DNA from: JANNYA01 sp031422315
GTDB taxonomy: Bacteria > Pseudomonadota > Gammaproteobacteria > Xanthomonadales > SZUA-5
DNA: 64,000 nucleotides
NCBI GenBank assembly: GCA_031422315.1
Contig: JANOQN010000072.1
Coordinates: forward strand, 1 to 64,000
Reading direction: 5' to 3'
Shown here: positions 1-6,638 of the stretch, one piece after another
Numbering within the stretch: the stretch's first letter is position 1
Layout of the letters: each line of letters opens with the position of its first letter
The notes under the pieces: model-generated
Told to the model about the DNA's origin: nothing
The model's input: the letters and a program-made list of their open reading frames with translations, nothing else
Database searches by the model: none
Translations under genes and position numbers: made by a program

Positions 1-195
1 CGTTTTGCCCGTTTGGCGTGGCGCGTGCAACACAAAGTAGCGCCATTGCTCGATGAGTGACTGAATCGCTTTGCTGTCGATGCGTACCAATGGATCAAGT
101 CCATAATGCATATCAGCAATGTTCGGCCCTGCGGTATTAAAGTGTTTTTCGCGCACCCGGACGCTGAGCTTCTCGGGCTTTGACTTCTTTTTCAT
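1..195 (-). CDS. AAA-type ATPase, 5' part only
   Basis: The first 65 codons of a minus-strand gene that runs off the left edge. The N-terminus is Lys-rich, followed by FNTAGP and then APRQTGKT, a Walker A loop, at residues 58-65. An FNTAGP / 'hYxLDPLxR' start followed by 'YFVLHAPRQTGKT' is typical of the AAA-like (predicted AAA-ATPase) family often found in mobile and accessory DNA. These proteins bind ATP; their cellular role is mostly unknown. The ATG at 193-195 is the only sensible start. The gene is divergent from the DUF3577 gene and probably belongs to ICE cargo. The rest of the protein cannot be judged. Confidence 0.75.
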   Translation of the reverse strand, partial: MKKKSKPEKLSVRVREKHFNTAGPNIADMHYGLDPLVRIDSKAIQSLIEQWRYFVLHAPRQTGKT

Positions 196-411
196 ACATT
201 CCCCATACGAATCACGCTTTGCGATCCAGGGTTTGGCGCAAAACGTGGCGCAAGGCCTCCCTACAAAGCTGATTCGCGCAAGCTAAGGCTAACCGATTAC
301 GGTTTAGGTTTTTGCAATTTGCACAAATTGAAAGTGAACTGTTCAAGACGCCCTTGACCTGCGCGCACCAGCGCGCCAGAATAACCTGGTACCACGTGGC
401 TTTGCCACAAT

Positions 412-541
412 CTAGCAATCTCGCACAGCATCCGCTGTTGCTAGCGTAAGTGAGAGCGTAGTAACAACCTAAACCCCGCCGGGACACTGATCCCGATTCG
501 GGGGTCATTCTCTGGCAAATTCAACTTTGTGGAGAATGACC
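412..541 (+). promoter_or_regulatory. Structured leader A (radC-RNA-like) in front of the DUF3577 gene
   Basis: Elements in order: a hairpin (412-418 with 438-444, plus 425-429 with 434-438); the box GAGCGTAG at 454-461; a GC stem (474-478 with 499-503, inner 480-484 with 491-495); and a 9-bp stem pairing 504-512 (GTCATTCTC) with 532-540 (GAGAATGAC). The last stem covers the Shine-Dalgarno GGAG at 531-534. The same order recurs before radC (leader B) and the DUF932 gene (leader C) with compensating base changes. The known radC RNA motif lies in 5' UTRs of such mobile-element genes, so membership is likely but was not tested by a covariance search. The upstream stretch 196-411 holds no gene that I can support. 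Confidence 0.7.
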
Positions 542-1180
542 GTGAATAAAGAAACTAATCAATCGAACTACTTCAATCTGACAACTGACGCCATCGGTTA
601 CGTTAATCGCAGGCGTCTCGTTAAGACTAATGGTGGTCAAAGCTACTTATGTTGTGATGTGGTGGCGCTAGTCGGCCCGAGTAATGAAACGCGCAATGTG
701 CGCTTTGATTGCATCGTTACCGGTGAAGCTGCCATTGCTGATATGTATGCGATAGACGATGCTGTTGCTGAATTGGAAGATCCGAAAATTTTTGTTTCAG
801 TTCGCCTTGCGGATTTGAAAGCCGAGATTTTTACCTACCAAAAGGGCGACAAACAAGGGCAAGCTGGCGTTTCACTCAAAGCACGACTCATCAAACTGAA
901 CTCTTGTTCGATTGATGGACAAAACTTCGAACTGCCCAGTGCTGTTGCAAAGGAAGAAGAGGCTTTACCTCCAGCACCTGCGCCTCAGCCGCCTTCCCCG
1001 CCTGCTGCTTCATCGCAGCCTAAACGGGGTGTTTATCCTGCTGTTCCACCAAGAAACGCCGCACCGCAGAAGAACGAGGCTTTGCCTCAGCCACCTGCGC
1101 CAAAGCGTCCTAGTGCTCACCAAGCTGCCTCACCGCAGCCAAAGCGCGAATTTGGGGTATCGTCACAACGACAACACTAA
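542..1180 (+). CDS. DUF3577 / STY4534-family ICE protein
   Basis: Residues about 5-130 match the DUF3577 (STY4534 family ICE replication protein) pattern: NYFxL near the start, 'GYVNR', a 'VRFDC' strand, 'IFTYxKGxKxGQxGVSLKARL' and 'CSIDG'. The last 75 residues are a Pro/Ala/Gln-rich tail with the phrase EALP-PPAP repeated, probably disordered. The start is GTG 542: GGAG at 531-534 sits 7 nt upstream, the same spacing as in the two genes with sister leaders. An upstream TTG (527) or ATG (536) would place the ribosome site inside or on the start. Family members sit in the maintenance region of PFGI-like ICEs; a DNA-replication role is by family name only. Confidence 0.85.
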   Translation: MNKETNQSNYFNLTTDAIGYVNRRRLVKTNGGQSYLCCDVVALVGPSNETRNVRFDCIVTGEAAIADMYAIDDAVAELEDPKIFVSVRLADLKAEIFTYQKGDKQGQAGVSLKARLIKLNSCSIDGQNFELPSAVAKEEEALPPAPAPQPPSPPAASSQPKRGVYPAVPPRNAAPQKNEALPQPPAPKRPSAHQAASPQPKREFGVSSQRQH

Positions 1181-1198
1181 GTAGTTAATGTTTTTCAC

Positions 1199-1307
1199 AA
1201 GCACGCGCGCTCACCCGCGCGTGCTTGGGGCGATGGATGGAGTTGCCTTGAGCGGTTTGCTGGCAACCGTTGAAGGCAACTTCATCCACCCACAAGGAAT
1301 CGCCCGC
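1199..1307 (+). promoter_or_regulatory. Tandem hairpin leader before a small gene
   Basis: First hairpin: AAGCACGCGCG (1199-1209) pairs perfectly with CGCGCGTGCTT (1216-1226) around a 6-nt loop. A second, long hairpin pairs 1235-1247 with 1275-1287 (13 bp including one G-U), continuing inward through CGGTT/AACCG. An outer stem pairs GGGCGAT (1228-1234) with ATCGCCC (1299-1305) and would enclose the AAGGA ribosome site at 1294-1298. The first hairpin may double as a terminator for the DUF3577 gene, but no T-run follows. The arrangement again suggests control of translation by masking the ribosome site. Confidence 0.55.
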
Positions 1308-1538
1308 ATGTTTGATTATCCGTTTCACGCTCGTAGCAAATTCTCGCCATCCGACGCTTTGCCTGTCGTCAATCACTTAGGGCACCGTGTTGGTGTCGCA
1401 ACGTCCGCGAAGCGGGCCTGCGAACTGTTGGCAAACCATGGCTTAGCGAACGCGCGTACTTGTATGCGCAAGGTGTCTGGCACAACGGTATTCGCCGACG
1501 TGCGCTGCACCGATAAGCCGATGATGTTTGTCTATTGA
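1308..1538 (+). CDS. Small ICE protein, 76 aa, unknown function
   Basis: I do not recognise the family. The frame is open from 1188, but AAGGA at 1294-1298 lies 9 nt before ATG 1308, and the stretch before it is folded RNA, so I take 1308. The protein is basic, begins MFDYPFHARSKF, has no signal peptide or membrane segment, and contains several Cys and His residues without a clear zinc-binding spacing. It lies between the DUF3577 and radC genes, the usual place for short accessory proteins in ICEs of this class. A hairpin at 1553-1581 closes the unit. Confidence 0.5.
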   Translation: MFDYPFHARSKFSPSDALPVVNHLGHRVGVATSAKRACELLANHGLANARTCMRKVSGTTVFADVRCTDKPMMFVY

Positions 1539-1552
1539 TGGCTATGGAAAAC

Positions 1553-1581
1553 AAGGGCGCTGGCAGTATCGCAGCGCCCTT
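1553..1581 (+). terminator. Hairpin after the 76-aa gene
   Basis: AAGGGCGCTG (1553-1562) pairs perfectly with CAGCGCCCTT (1572-1581) across a 9-nt loop, 14 nt after the stop codon. Only a weak T-rich stretch follows, so termination is probable but not certain. Confidence 0.5.
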
Positions 1582-1972
1582 GGCTTTACCGAAAAAGCTT
1601 ACACCCCCTATTGGTTTGCAGTCTGCGGAGACTTAAACACCGCTGCGCGTTTCACTGCGCGCTTGAGCTGACTAATCGAGCCCAGAGTCAGAGACCTAAC
1701 CTGCTTGATGCGTTTTACTATTGGCCTGGTATGCAAAAGCCAAGTCGCGTTGCATGAAGGCCGCCCCCTAAACGCGGCCTTCCCTATATCTGCACCTGTA
1801 AAAAACCAATACTCGATTACTGGCGCAACCCACGACTTTGTATTTCGCTAAAAACCTCATGAAGCTGCCGCAGAAATGCGCATTGAAACAGCCATCAGGA
1901 TTTGCACTAGCACCCGGAACTTCACGCATTGCAGCTTGCAAAAGCCGATTTAGACGCGATGGATCCAAAATG
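1582..1972. other. Intergenic stretch with one GC hairpin
   Basis: No open frame with a ribosome site was found here. The only clear structure is the 9-bp perfect stem GAAGGCCGC (1756-1764) / GCGGCCTTC (1774-1782). The 63-codon frame at 1838-2029 overlaps the repeated leader segment and has no ribosome site. Confidence 0.4.
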
Positions 1973-2043
1973 GTTTTAACGGTCGCCAATACCGCAAATG
2001 GGCAGAGCACTTTCAGAATCGTGTGCTGAATTTCTGAGCGTAG
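1973..2043 (+). repeat. About 70-bp direct repeat, copy 1
   Basis: This segment recurs almost unchanged at 2648-2717, in front of the DUF932 gene. The copies differ by one T in the first T-run and a few substitutions (for example AATACCGC versus CATGCCGC). Each copy ends in GAGCGTAG and contains TTCAG...CTGAA, which can form a small stem. It is the 5' part of leader B. Confidence 0.85.
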
Positions 2044-2126
2044 TTCCCTCGCAGTTACCCGTAGTACCTAACCCCGCTGGGATCACCCAGACGGGTGCTC
2101 TCCTGGCAAAATTTGGAGAGATATTT
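2036..2126 (+). promoter_or_regulatory. radC: Structured leader B (radC-RNA-like) in front of radC
   Basis: The GAGCGTAG box (2036-2043) is followed by a GC stem, CCCG (2073-2076) with CGGG (2092-2095) continued by CTGGG (2077-2081) with CCCAG (2086-2090). A second stem pairs CTCTCC (2098-2103) with GGAGAG (2115-2120). GGAGAG is itself the ribosome site for ATG 2127. The stem sequences differ from leaders A and C but pairing is kept. Confidence 0.75.
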
Positions 2127-2630
2127 ATGTACGTCATGGAACCTACCGGCGAGTATCGCCAAGCAACAACTGAAGAAATTGCCGCAACAATGGTGTCGCG
2201 TTTGACAGCTATGTTTGATCGCAGTGAGGTATTTGATCAAAAGCAAGTTCAACGTTTTTTGATTGCGCGCTATGCCTTAGCCAAAGTTGAAAGTGTCGGT
2301 GCGATTTTACTGTGCAGCCAACAAAGATTGCTTGGCGTTACTGAAATCGCACGCGGTTCACTTTCACATTGCGCTATTGAACCGCGTCAAATCGTTAGCG
2401 CAGCGCTTGAACACAACGCGGCTAGAGTTGTCCTTTTTCATAATCATCCCTCTGGTTGCCCAGACCCATCGGCTTCAGATTTACTGCTAACGCGCAGAGT
2501 CGCGGAAGCCTGCTTTTTTTTTAGTTTGATGTTTGATGACCACATTATTGTTGCAGGCCCTGCTTGCTATTCGTTTGTGGGCTCAGAGAATGCCCACTTA
2601 CTAAATGCGCGCAGGCTTGGTTTTCAGTAA
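2127..2630 (+). CDS. radC: RadC-family JAB/MPN domain protein
   Basis: A 167-aa protein with the RadC JAMM signature: HNHPSG at 105-110 followed by DPSASD at 113-118, an upstream candidate Glu (E73) in VTEIARG, and the C-terminal DDHIIVAG. Chromosomal RadC has about 220 residues including an N-terminal helix-hairpin-helix; this shorter form is the usual mobile-element version. The predicted fold is a zinc-dependent hydrolase; the biological role of RadC is unsettled. ATG 2127 is chosen because GGAGAG lies 6 nt upstream. A run of nine T (2514-2522) encodes the FFF stretch at about residue 130 and is a place where slippage could occur. Confidence 0.92.
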   Translation: MYVMEPTGEYRQATTEEIAATMVSRLTAMFDRSEVFDQKQVQRFLIARYALAKVESVGAILLCSQQRLLGVTEIARGSLSHCAIEPRQIVSAALEHNAARVVLFHNHPSGCPDPSASDLLLTRRVAEACFFFSLMFDDHIIVAGPACYSFVGSENAHLLNARRLGFQ

Positions 2631-2647
2631 CAAAGAAATTAATGCAG

Positions 2648-2717
2648 GTTTAACGGTCGCCCATGCCGCAAATGGGCAAAGCACTTTCAGAATCGTGTGC
2701 TGAATTTCTGAGCGTAG
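2648..2717 (+). repeat. About 70-bp direct repeat, copy 2
   Basis: Second copy of the segment at 1973-2043, placed 83 bp before the DUF932 start. It shares the CCGCAAATGGGC and GAATCGTGTGCTGAA parts and ends in GAGCGTAG. Confidence 0.85.
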
Positions 2718-2799
2718 GACGTAGCAACTAACCGTAGTTATTTAACCCCGTTGGGACACGATCCCAGCGGGACGTGCTCAACATTTTTGGAGAGCACTT
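2710..2799 (+). promoter_or_regulatory. Structured leader C (radC-RNA-like) in front of the DUF932 gene
   Basis: After GAGCGTAG (2710-2717) a 10-bp stem pairs CCCGTTGGGA (2747-2756) with TCCCAGCGGG (2762-2771), with one G-U. A second stem pairs GTGCTC (2774-2779) with GAGCAC (2792-2797), taking in the end of the ribosome site GGAGAG (2789-2794). It has the same layout as leaders A and B. Confidence 0.75.
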
Positions 2800-3612
2800 A
2801 TGAACTTTAGTCTACAAAATGCAATGTTGTCGAATGCCATGTTAGCCCGTCACGCACCTTCAGCGTTTGCACAAAGCCCGCACTCAACTCGCAGCGCACG
2901 CTACGGATTTGTTCCCACCAGTGAAGTCATCAATGCGTTACGCCACGAAGGTTTTTACCCCGTGGCCGCTACGCAAGCAGCGTCCAGAGACGAAGATCGT
3001 TTGGCTCACGCCAAGCACATGATTCGTTTTCGGCGTGATGATGAGCCGGTCGATAGATTGGTGCCCGAAGTCATAATGGTGAACAGCCATGACGGCAGCT
3101 CGGGTTATCAGTTGATGGCAGGCTTGTTCCGATTCGTTTGTCTCAATGGTTTGATGCTGTCTGTTAACTACCGGCAAATCAACGTGGCGCACCGCAAAGA
3201 AGCGGTTCGCGACGTGATCGAAGGCAGCTACAGCGTTATCAAACAGGCGCGCTTAGGCATGGCTCAGGCCACTGCCATGAGCCGTGTGGAATTGAACCGT
3301 GACGAGCAAATGTTGATCGCCATCGCAGCGCACCGTGAACGTTTTGCAAAGTCGTCTTTTGCAGCATCGTTCACCCCTGAAATGATGCTCGGCGCACGTC
3401 GGCCACAGGACAAAGCGAATGACCTTTTTACGGTCATGAACCGAATCCAGGAACATTCGATAAGGGGTGGTTTAAGCGTTTGGGAACGGTCAAAGCAAAA
3501 CAGGTTGCAAAAACGTACCACCAGACAAGTGCAAGGCATTGACCAATCGGTCGATCTAAATCGCAAAATCTGGCAATACGCTGAGCAAATGCTTGCGCTA
3601 AAAGCCGCTTAA
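2800..3612 (+). CDS. DUF932 domain protein
   Basis: A 270-aa protein that reads as a DUF932 (phage/plasmid-like) family member: 'YGFVPTSEVINALRHEGFYP' near residue 35, 'HMIRFRR' near 70, and 'ANSHDGSSGYQ'-like and 'FRFVCLNGLM' motifs in the middle. The usual length is 230-400 residues. No signal peptide or membrane segment is present. The function is unknown; these genes are constant companions of radC in ICE maintenance regions. GGAGAG 5 nt upstream fixes ATG 2800. Expression is probably controlled by leader C. Confidence 0.88.
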   Translation: MNFSLQNAMLSNAMLARHAPSAFAQSPHSTRSARYGFVPTSEVINALRHEGFYPVAATQAASRDEDRLAHAKHMIRFRRDDEPVDRLVPEVIMVNSHDGSSGYQLMAGLFRFVCLNGLMLSVNYRQINVAHRKEAVRDVIEGSYSVIKQARLGMAQATAMSRVELNRDEQMLIAIAAHRERFAKSSFAASFTPEMMLGARRPQDKANDLFTVMNRIQEHSIRGGLSVWERSKQNRLQKRTTRQVQGIDQSVDLNRKIWQYAEQMLALKAA

Positions 3613-3632
3613 CGTACACTGGAGATATGGAA

Positions 3633-3888
3633 ATGACTCACGACCACATTGATAATTTATTGCTCCGACACTTTGCAGCTTCGCAAAGACATGACGGCTT
3701 TTCGAAATGACATGAAGCAAGAATTTGGGGAGATAAAGCAAGAGTTTGGTGAAGTGCGAAATCGCCTTTCGGGCGTGGAGCATCAGCTGGCTTCTGTACA
3801 TGCGGATTTGGCTGGCGTGAATTTACGCCTTGACCGAGTCGATACGCGCTTAGATCGACTTGAACGTCGCGCTGAATTGATTTCTTAA
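3633..3888 (+). pseudogene. Coiled-coil protein interrupted by a +1 frameshift
   Basis: GGAG at 3621-3624 and ATG 3633 open a frame reading MTHDHIDNLLLRHF that stops at about 3710. The next frame, from about 3680, continues as 'QLRKDMTAFRNDM' and a long heptad coiled coil (QEFGEIK, EFGEVRNRL, LRLDRVDTRLDRL) to 3888. Joining the two frames by skipping one base around 3675-3690 gives one protein of about 84 residues of a type common on plasmids and ICEs. The alternatives are a real mutation, a sequencing error, programmed frameshifting, or a 65-aa protein starting at ATG 3691. No ribosome site precedes the latter. The partner of the coiled coil is unknown. Confidence 0.5.
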
Positions 3889-3916
3889 AGGCTTGCGAGC
3901 CGCGTAGTTGCATTAA

Positions 3917-3944
3917 GCAAAAGCCACCTTACGGTGGCTTTTGC
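3917..3944. terminator. Bidirectional terminator
   Basis: GCAAAAGCCACC (3917-3928) pairs perfectly with GGTGGCTTTTGC (3933-3944) around TTAC. The A-run and T-run on the two arms let it stop transcription from the left (DUF932 unit) and from the right (gene at 3970-4380, minus strand). Confidence 0.85.
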
Positions 3945-3969
3945 TTGTCTAGCGCGGACCTGTTGCCAA

Positions 3970-4380
3970 TTAGTCAAGTAAGTCGCGCATCCATTCGGGT
4001 TCGCGCGCCAGAAAAATCATTGCAGCTAAGCCGAAGCCTATCGCCAACAGTGAACAGCAAATGCCGAAATAAGCTTCCCGTGTGAGATACCACGGATACC
4101 CTGGCACAACCATGTCTCCAAAAGGCATCGCTGCTTGTCCAGCGATAATCAATTCGCGCGCGCACCCTGATGCGAGAATAAAGGCGAGAGGAACAGCGAT
4201 GCGCCAGGTACCAACGCGCCACGCGATGATCGTCGTACTGACTGCAAAAAGACATGTGACGCCAGTAAAAAGTATCTGCGCAACCGGCCCAACCCCAAAT
4301 TGATTAATCGCGACCAAGGCTATCAACAATAAAAATAAAACGCTTGCCGCAAATTGGTATTCAAAATCGGTCGAATTCAT
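3970..4380 (-). CDS. Four-segment membrane protein, unknown
   Basis: A 136-aa protein with four hydrophobic stretches at about residues 10-28, 31-54, 59-75 and 102-124 and a charged end (REPEWMRDLL). A GGAG-like site (TGGAGTCACT) directly precedes ATG 4380. It is not recognised; it resembles small inner-membrane proteins of accessory DNA. It is a single gene ending at the shared terminator 3917-3944. Confidence 0.6.
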   Translation of the reverse strand: MNSTDFEYQFAASVLFLLLIALVAINQFGVGPVAQILFTGVTCLFAVSTTIIAWRVGTWRIAVPLAFILASGCARELIIAGQAAMPFGDMVVPGYPWYLTREAYFGICCSLLAIGFGLAAMIFLAREPEWMRDLLD

Positions 4381-4437
4381 AGTGACTCCAGGAGTTAAAG
4401 CAGGTCTATTAGCTTTCAGCTATATCCAATGATACTT

Positions 4438-5310
4438 CTATTGAGCAGGCAACGAAATTGAGGCGGGAAATCCATCCCAAGTAGACCCATCCAACACTCG
4501 GCCGGCTTTTAGCTTACCCACTTTGACCATACGTATTCTGGATCCGCCAGCACCGCGCACTTCAACACTTTCGGAACGCGCCGCTATAGTTTCCTCAATG
4601 AGCTCAATCGGTGCCCAATGGCCCCATTGTTTAAAATGAAATGGCACACCGGCAGCCAGGCACTGGTCGCGCAATTGTTCTGGCCAGAGTGGATTCATCC
4701 AGCGCGCTTTTGATCCGCTTTCGCCACCAGCAATAACCCAGTTTATGCCGTGTTCCGATGATCCAGGTGCTTTCAGCCACTGCGTCATATCCATCGAGCC
4801 AAGCAGCGGTTCTGCACTTACAAACCGCACGGCCGCATCGTGCATAAGCAAATGATCGATGCGCTTTTCCAGCCAATTTTGTTTCTCGGTAGACGTGCCG
4901 AGCCAAATGTTACTTGGCCAACGCCCTGTCCATGGCGCGAGTGTTTTTACATGCTGTATCCGCTTAGTCAGCAATAGCCAGTCAAGCTGCGGTGTGGCTT
5001 CAATCAGCCGCCAAAGCCGTTCACGCGGCAAGTCAAGTTCACGTTTGTCTTCAAACACGTCGGCCATCGATGCGCAGAACACGCGCCGCCGCTCGCCTTT
5101 GGCAACTGCCTCGCGATTCCATTTTATCGGCTCATTCCAATGCGTATCGGTAAAAAAGCGCCGCTCGGCGTTTGCGCTCCATAGATCGGCACCTAAGCGC
5201 TTGGCCCAGGTATCCGCATAGCAAAACTTGCACGCCGGTGAAACGCGAATGCAGCCCCACCAGGGATTGAAGGTGTGATGTGTCCATTCGATTTTGCTTT
5301 CTTTTCCCAT
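4438..5310 (-). CDS. DUF5131 / phage Gp37-Gp68 family protein
   Basis: A 290-aa protein beginning with SKIEWTHHTFNPWWGC, the strong start signature of the Gp37/Gp68 (DUF5131) family, followed by a Cys cluster (C20, CKFCYA at 28-33) that resembles an iron-sulphur site of the radical-SAM kind. Later motifs fit the family: 'VFCASMADVFED', 'WLLLTKR', 'NIWLGTSTE', 'RFVSAEPLLG', 'VIAGGESG', 'FFKQWG'-like 'FHFKQWG'. Catalysis has not been established to my knowledge. GGAGAGGGATATGGG gives a good ribosome site. It is typical phage and ICE cargo. Confidence 0.9.
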   Translation of the reverse strand: MGKESKIEWTHHTFNPWWGCIRVSPACKFCYADTWAKRLGADLWSANAERRFFTDTHWNEPIKWNREAVAKGERRRVFCASMADVFEDKRELDLPRERLWRLIEATPQLDWLLLTKRIQHVKTLAPWTGRWPSNIWLGTSTEKQNWLEKRIDHLLMHDAAVRFVSAEPLLGSMDMTQWLKAPGSSEHGINWVIAGGESGSKARWMNPLWPEQLRDQCLAAGVPFHFKQWGHWAPIELIEETIAARSESVEVRGAGGSRIRMVKVGKLKAGRVLDGSTWDGFPASISLPAQ

Positions 5311-5366
5311 ATCCCTCTCCGGCTACTGTTCAAACATACAGCTATTTATTCTCACTGCGTGAGAAC

Positions 5367-6068
5367 CTAACTTTCGACTGCTTCTAAGGATGTTTCACAG
5401 TCCTCACACAATAACCGCAATCCTGGTTTACCCCATGCCTGCACGGCACAGCCTGGGCAGCGATACTTTTCGCGTGTAGTTCTACAGGCAGAATGCGCCG
5501 GCACAACCAGGTTTGTCGGCACCGGTTTTGCCGCCAGGAGCGAAGATACTTCAAGCGGCAACTCTTTACCGCCTTCGTATACCGGCACAACGCGGTCGCA
5601 CCATGACACGCTGAATTCAGTCGCTACAAGCGATTCACTGGCCGCTAGAAACGCGCCTCCTTGAATTGGGTAGTCCGACATTTTCTGACCGGTTTGCGCA
5701 CCGCCTGGTTGACCGGTACTCGACGGCATGAGCCCCACTGCCCGCATTTTGGCAGCCCATTCTTTGTTGTGGTAGGTCTTGACGCTGGGCTTGCCGAAGT
5801 GCTGCTGCCATAAATGCACCATCTCATGCACTAGCGTTTGCAAAATATAGACCAGTGAATACTTCGCAAAATGCTCGGGGTTCATTGCGATCTCATCGGT
5901 TCGCTGGCCGTCCGCGCGCACAAATCGCTCAAAAAAATAGTAGCCGGCGCAATTGATGCTGCGCTGAAAGGTAATCAAGCAAGGCGGTAGTTTCCCTTCA
6001 AACAATTCGCGGTTGAAGTGATCGTAAGCGCGCTGGAATTCTTGGGCGGCAATGAGGGTTGGTGTCAT
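5367..6068 (-). CDS. SprT-like zinc metalloprotease-fold protein
   Basis: A 233-aa SprT-like protein. The zinc motif HEMVH lies at about residues 81-85, preceded by 'LPPCLITFQR', 'AGYYF' and 'EIAMNP', which are family landmarks, and followed by HNKEWAAKM. A C-terminal zinc ribbon is likely from 'YRCPGC' and 'LLCEDC'. SprT/Spartan-like proteins are linked to DNA-protein crosslink repair in eukaryotes; in bacteria the job is unclear. The start is taken at ATG 6068 rather than the in-frame TTG at 6083, because a 16-bp palindrome lies right there. It is a common gene of conjugative elements. Confidence 0.85.
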   Translation of the reverse strand: MTPTLIAAQEFQRAYDHFNRELFEGKLPPCLITFQRSINCAGYYFFERFVRADGQRTDEIAMNPEHFAKYSLVYILQTLVHEMVHLWQQHFGKPSVKTYHNKEWAAKMRAVGLMPSSTGQPGGAQTGQKMSDYPIQGGAFLAASESLVATEFSVSWCDRVVPVYEGGKELPLEVSSLLAAKPVPTNLVVPAHSACRTTREKYRCPGCAVQAWGKPGLRLLCEDCETSLEAVES

Positions 6069-6071
6069 TTC

Positions 6072-6087
6072 TATATTGTACAATATA
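6072..6087. promoter_or_regulatory. 16-bp perfect palindrome at the sprT-like start
   Basis: TATATTGTACAATATA is a perfect inverted repeat ending 3 bp before the ATG of the SprT-like gene, where a promoter or ribosome site would be. It is a likely operator. The core TTGTACA also occurs in the traI-proximal repeats (36,943 and 37,049) and as TGTACA near the att site (41,690), so one ICE-coded repressor could read all of them; this is inference. Confidence 0.55.
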
Positions 6088-6162
6088 AAAATATGATAAG
6101 ATTATTCTATTGCAGCGGCGTGGAAAGCAGACACGCGGGTGAAATAAGTGGCCACCACCTGA

Positions 6163-6250
6163 AGCCGGTCGTCTAAAAGCTAAGACGCCTTAGTCGGAGA
6201 ATGCTGGCGTCGCGACCAGCCCTTAGCTTCTAGCCAGCGTAACGACTGGC
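6163..6250. ncRNA. Candidate structured RNA or regulatory region
   Basis: The gap between the SprT-like gene and a small gene contains nested stems: AAGCTAAG (6177-6184) with CTTAGCTT (6222-6229) enclosing GCTGG (6203-6207) / CCAGC (6216-6220), then GCCAG (6233-6237) / CTGGC (6245-6249). A competing stem GACGCC (6184-6189) / GGCGTC (6206-6211) excludes the inner one. No open frame is present. The strand and function are unknown. Confidence 0.35.
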
Positions 6251-6313
6251 CTGCATTACGTATGCGAATTCCACGGCAAGGCACCCCCGACAGTGCGCCC
6301 ATGCTAGGCGCAC

Positions 6314-6343
6314 ATAAGAAGGGCGCTTTCGCGCCCTTCTTAT
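6314..6343 (-). terminator. Terminator of the 51-aa gene
   Basis: ATAAGAAGGGCGC (6314-6326) pairs with GCGCCCTTCTTAT (6331-6343), 13 bp with a TTTC loop, 13 bp downstream of the minus-strand stop codon at 6356-6358. The stem is GC-rich with an AT-rich base. Confidence 0.7.
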
Positions 6344-6355
6344 CAATAAAACCAA

Positions 6356-6511
6356 CTACTTATTGGGTTTGTTAGGTTGGTTAGGTTTGTTTTGATTAAA
6401 GTACACTTTTTTATTCAAAAGCGTTTTGCCGTTCTCAACTACAGTTGTATGTTTGCCGATCGGCTTGTTACCCCAAAACGACTTGATTTCGCTTTCTGTC
6501 GTGGTTTTCAT
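6356..6511 (-). CDS. Small protein, 51 aa, with NKPNQPNKPNK tail
   Basis: A short Lys/Asn/Thr-rich protein (MKTTTESEIKSFWG...) ending in a low-complexity tail built from N-K/Q-P-N units. GGGAAAG lies 5 nt before ATG 6511, which I prefer to the in-frame TTG at 6538. It has its own terminator. I do not recognise the family; the tail is encoded by a degenerate repeat (TTGTTAGGTTGGTTAGGTT), which could vary in length. Confidence 0.5.
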   Translation of the reverse strand: MKTTTESEIKSFWGNKPIGKHTTVVENGKTLLNKKVYFNQNKPNQPNKPNK

Positions 6512-6638
6512 TTTGCTTTCCCATCTGAAACCTTTCAAGCGGCAGGTTTAATCGCGGCCTAGATCGTTCCCAGTCTCTACAGAGCTAAAAACGTCTTGGA
6601 TGGGTTGAAGTTTTACTGGTTAATGATTCTTCGTCATC

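Noticed and set aside
212..508. 98-codon minus-strand frame
   Set aside because: Covers the structured leader A on the other strand, no ribosome site, no recognisable protein.
912..1184. 90-codon frame inside the DUF3577 gene
   Set aside because: Out-of-frame reading of the Pro-rich repeat tail; no independent start signal.
1838..2029. 63-codon plus-strand frame
   Set aside because: Runs into the duplicated leader segment and lacks a ribosome site.
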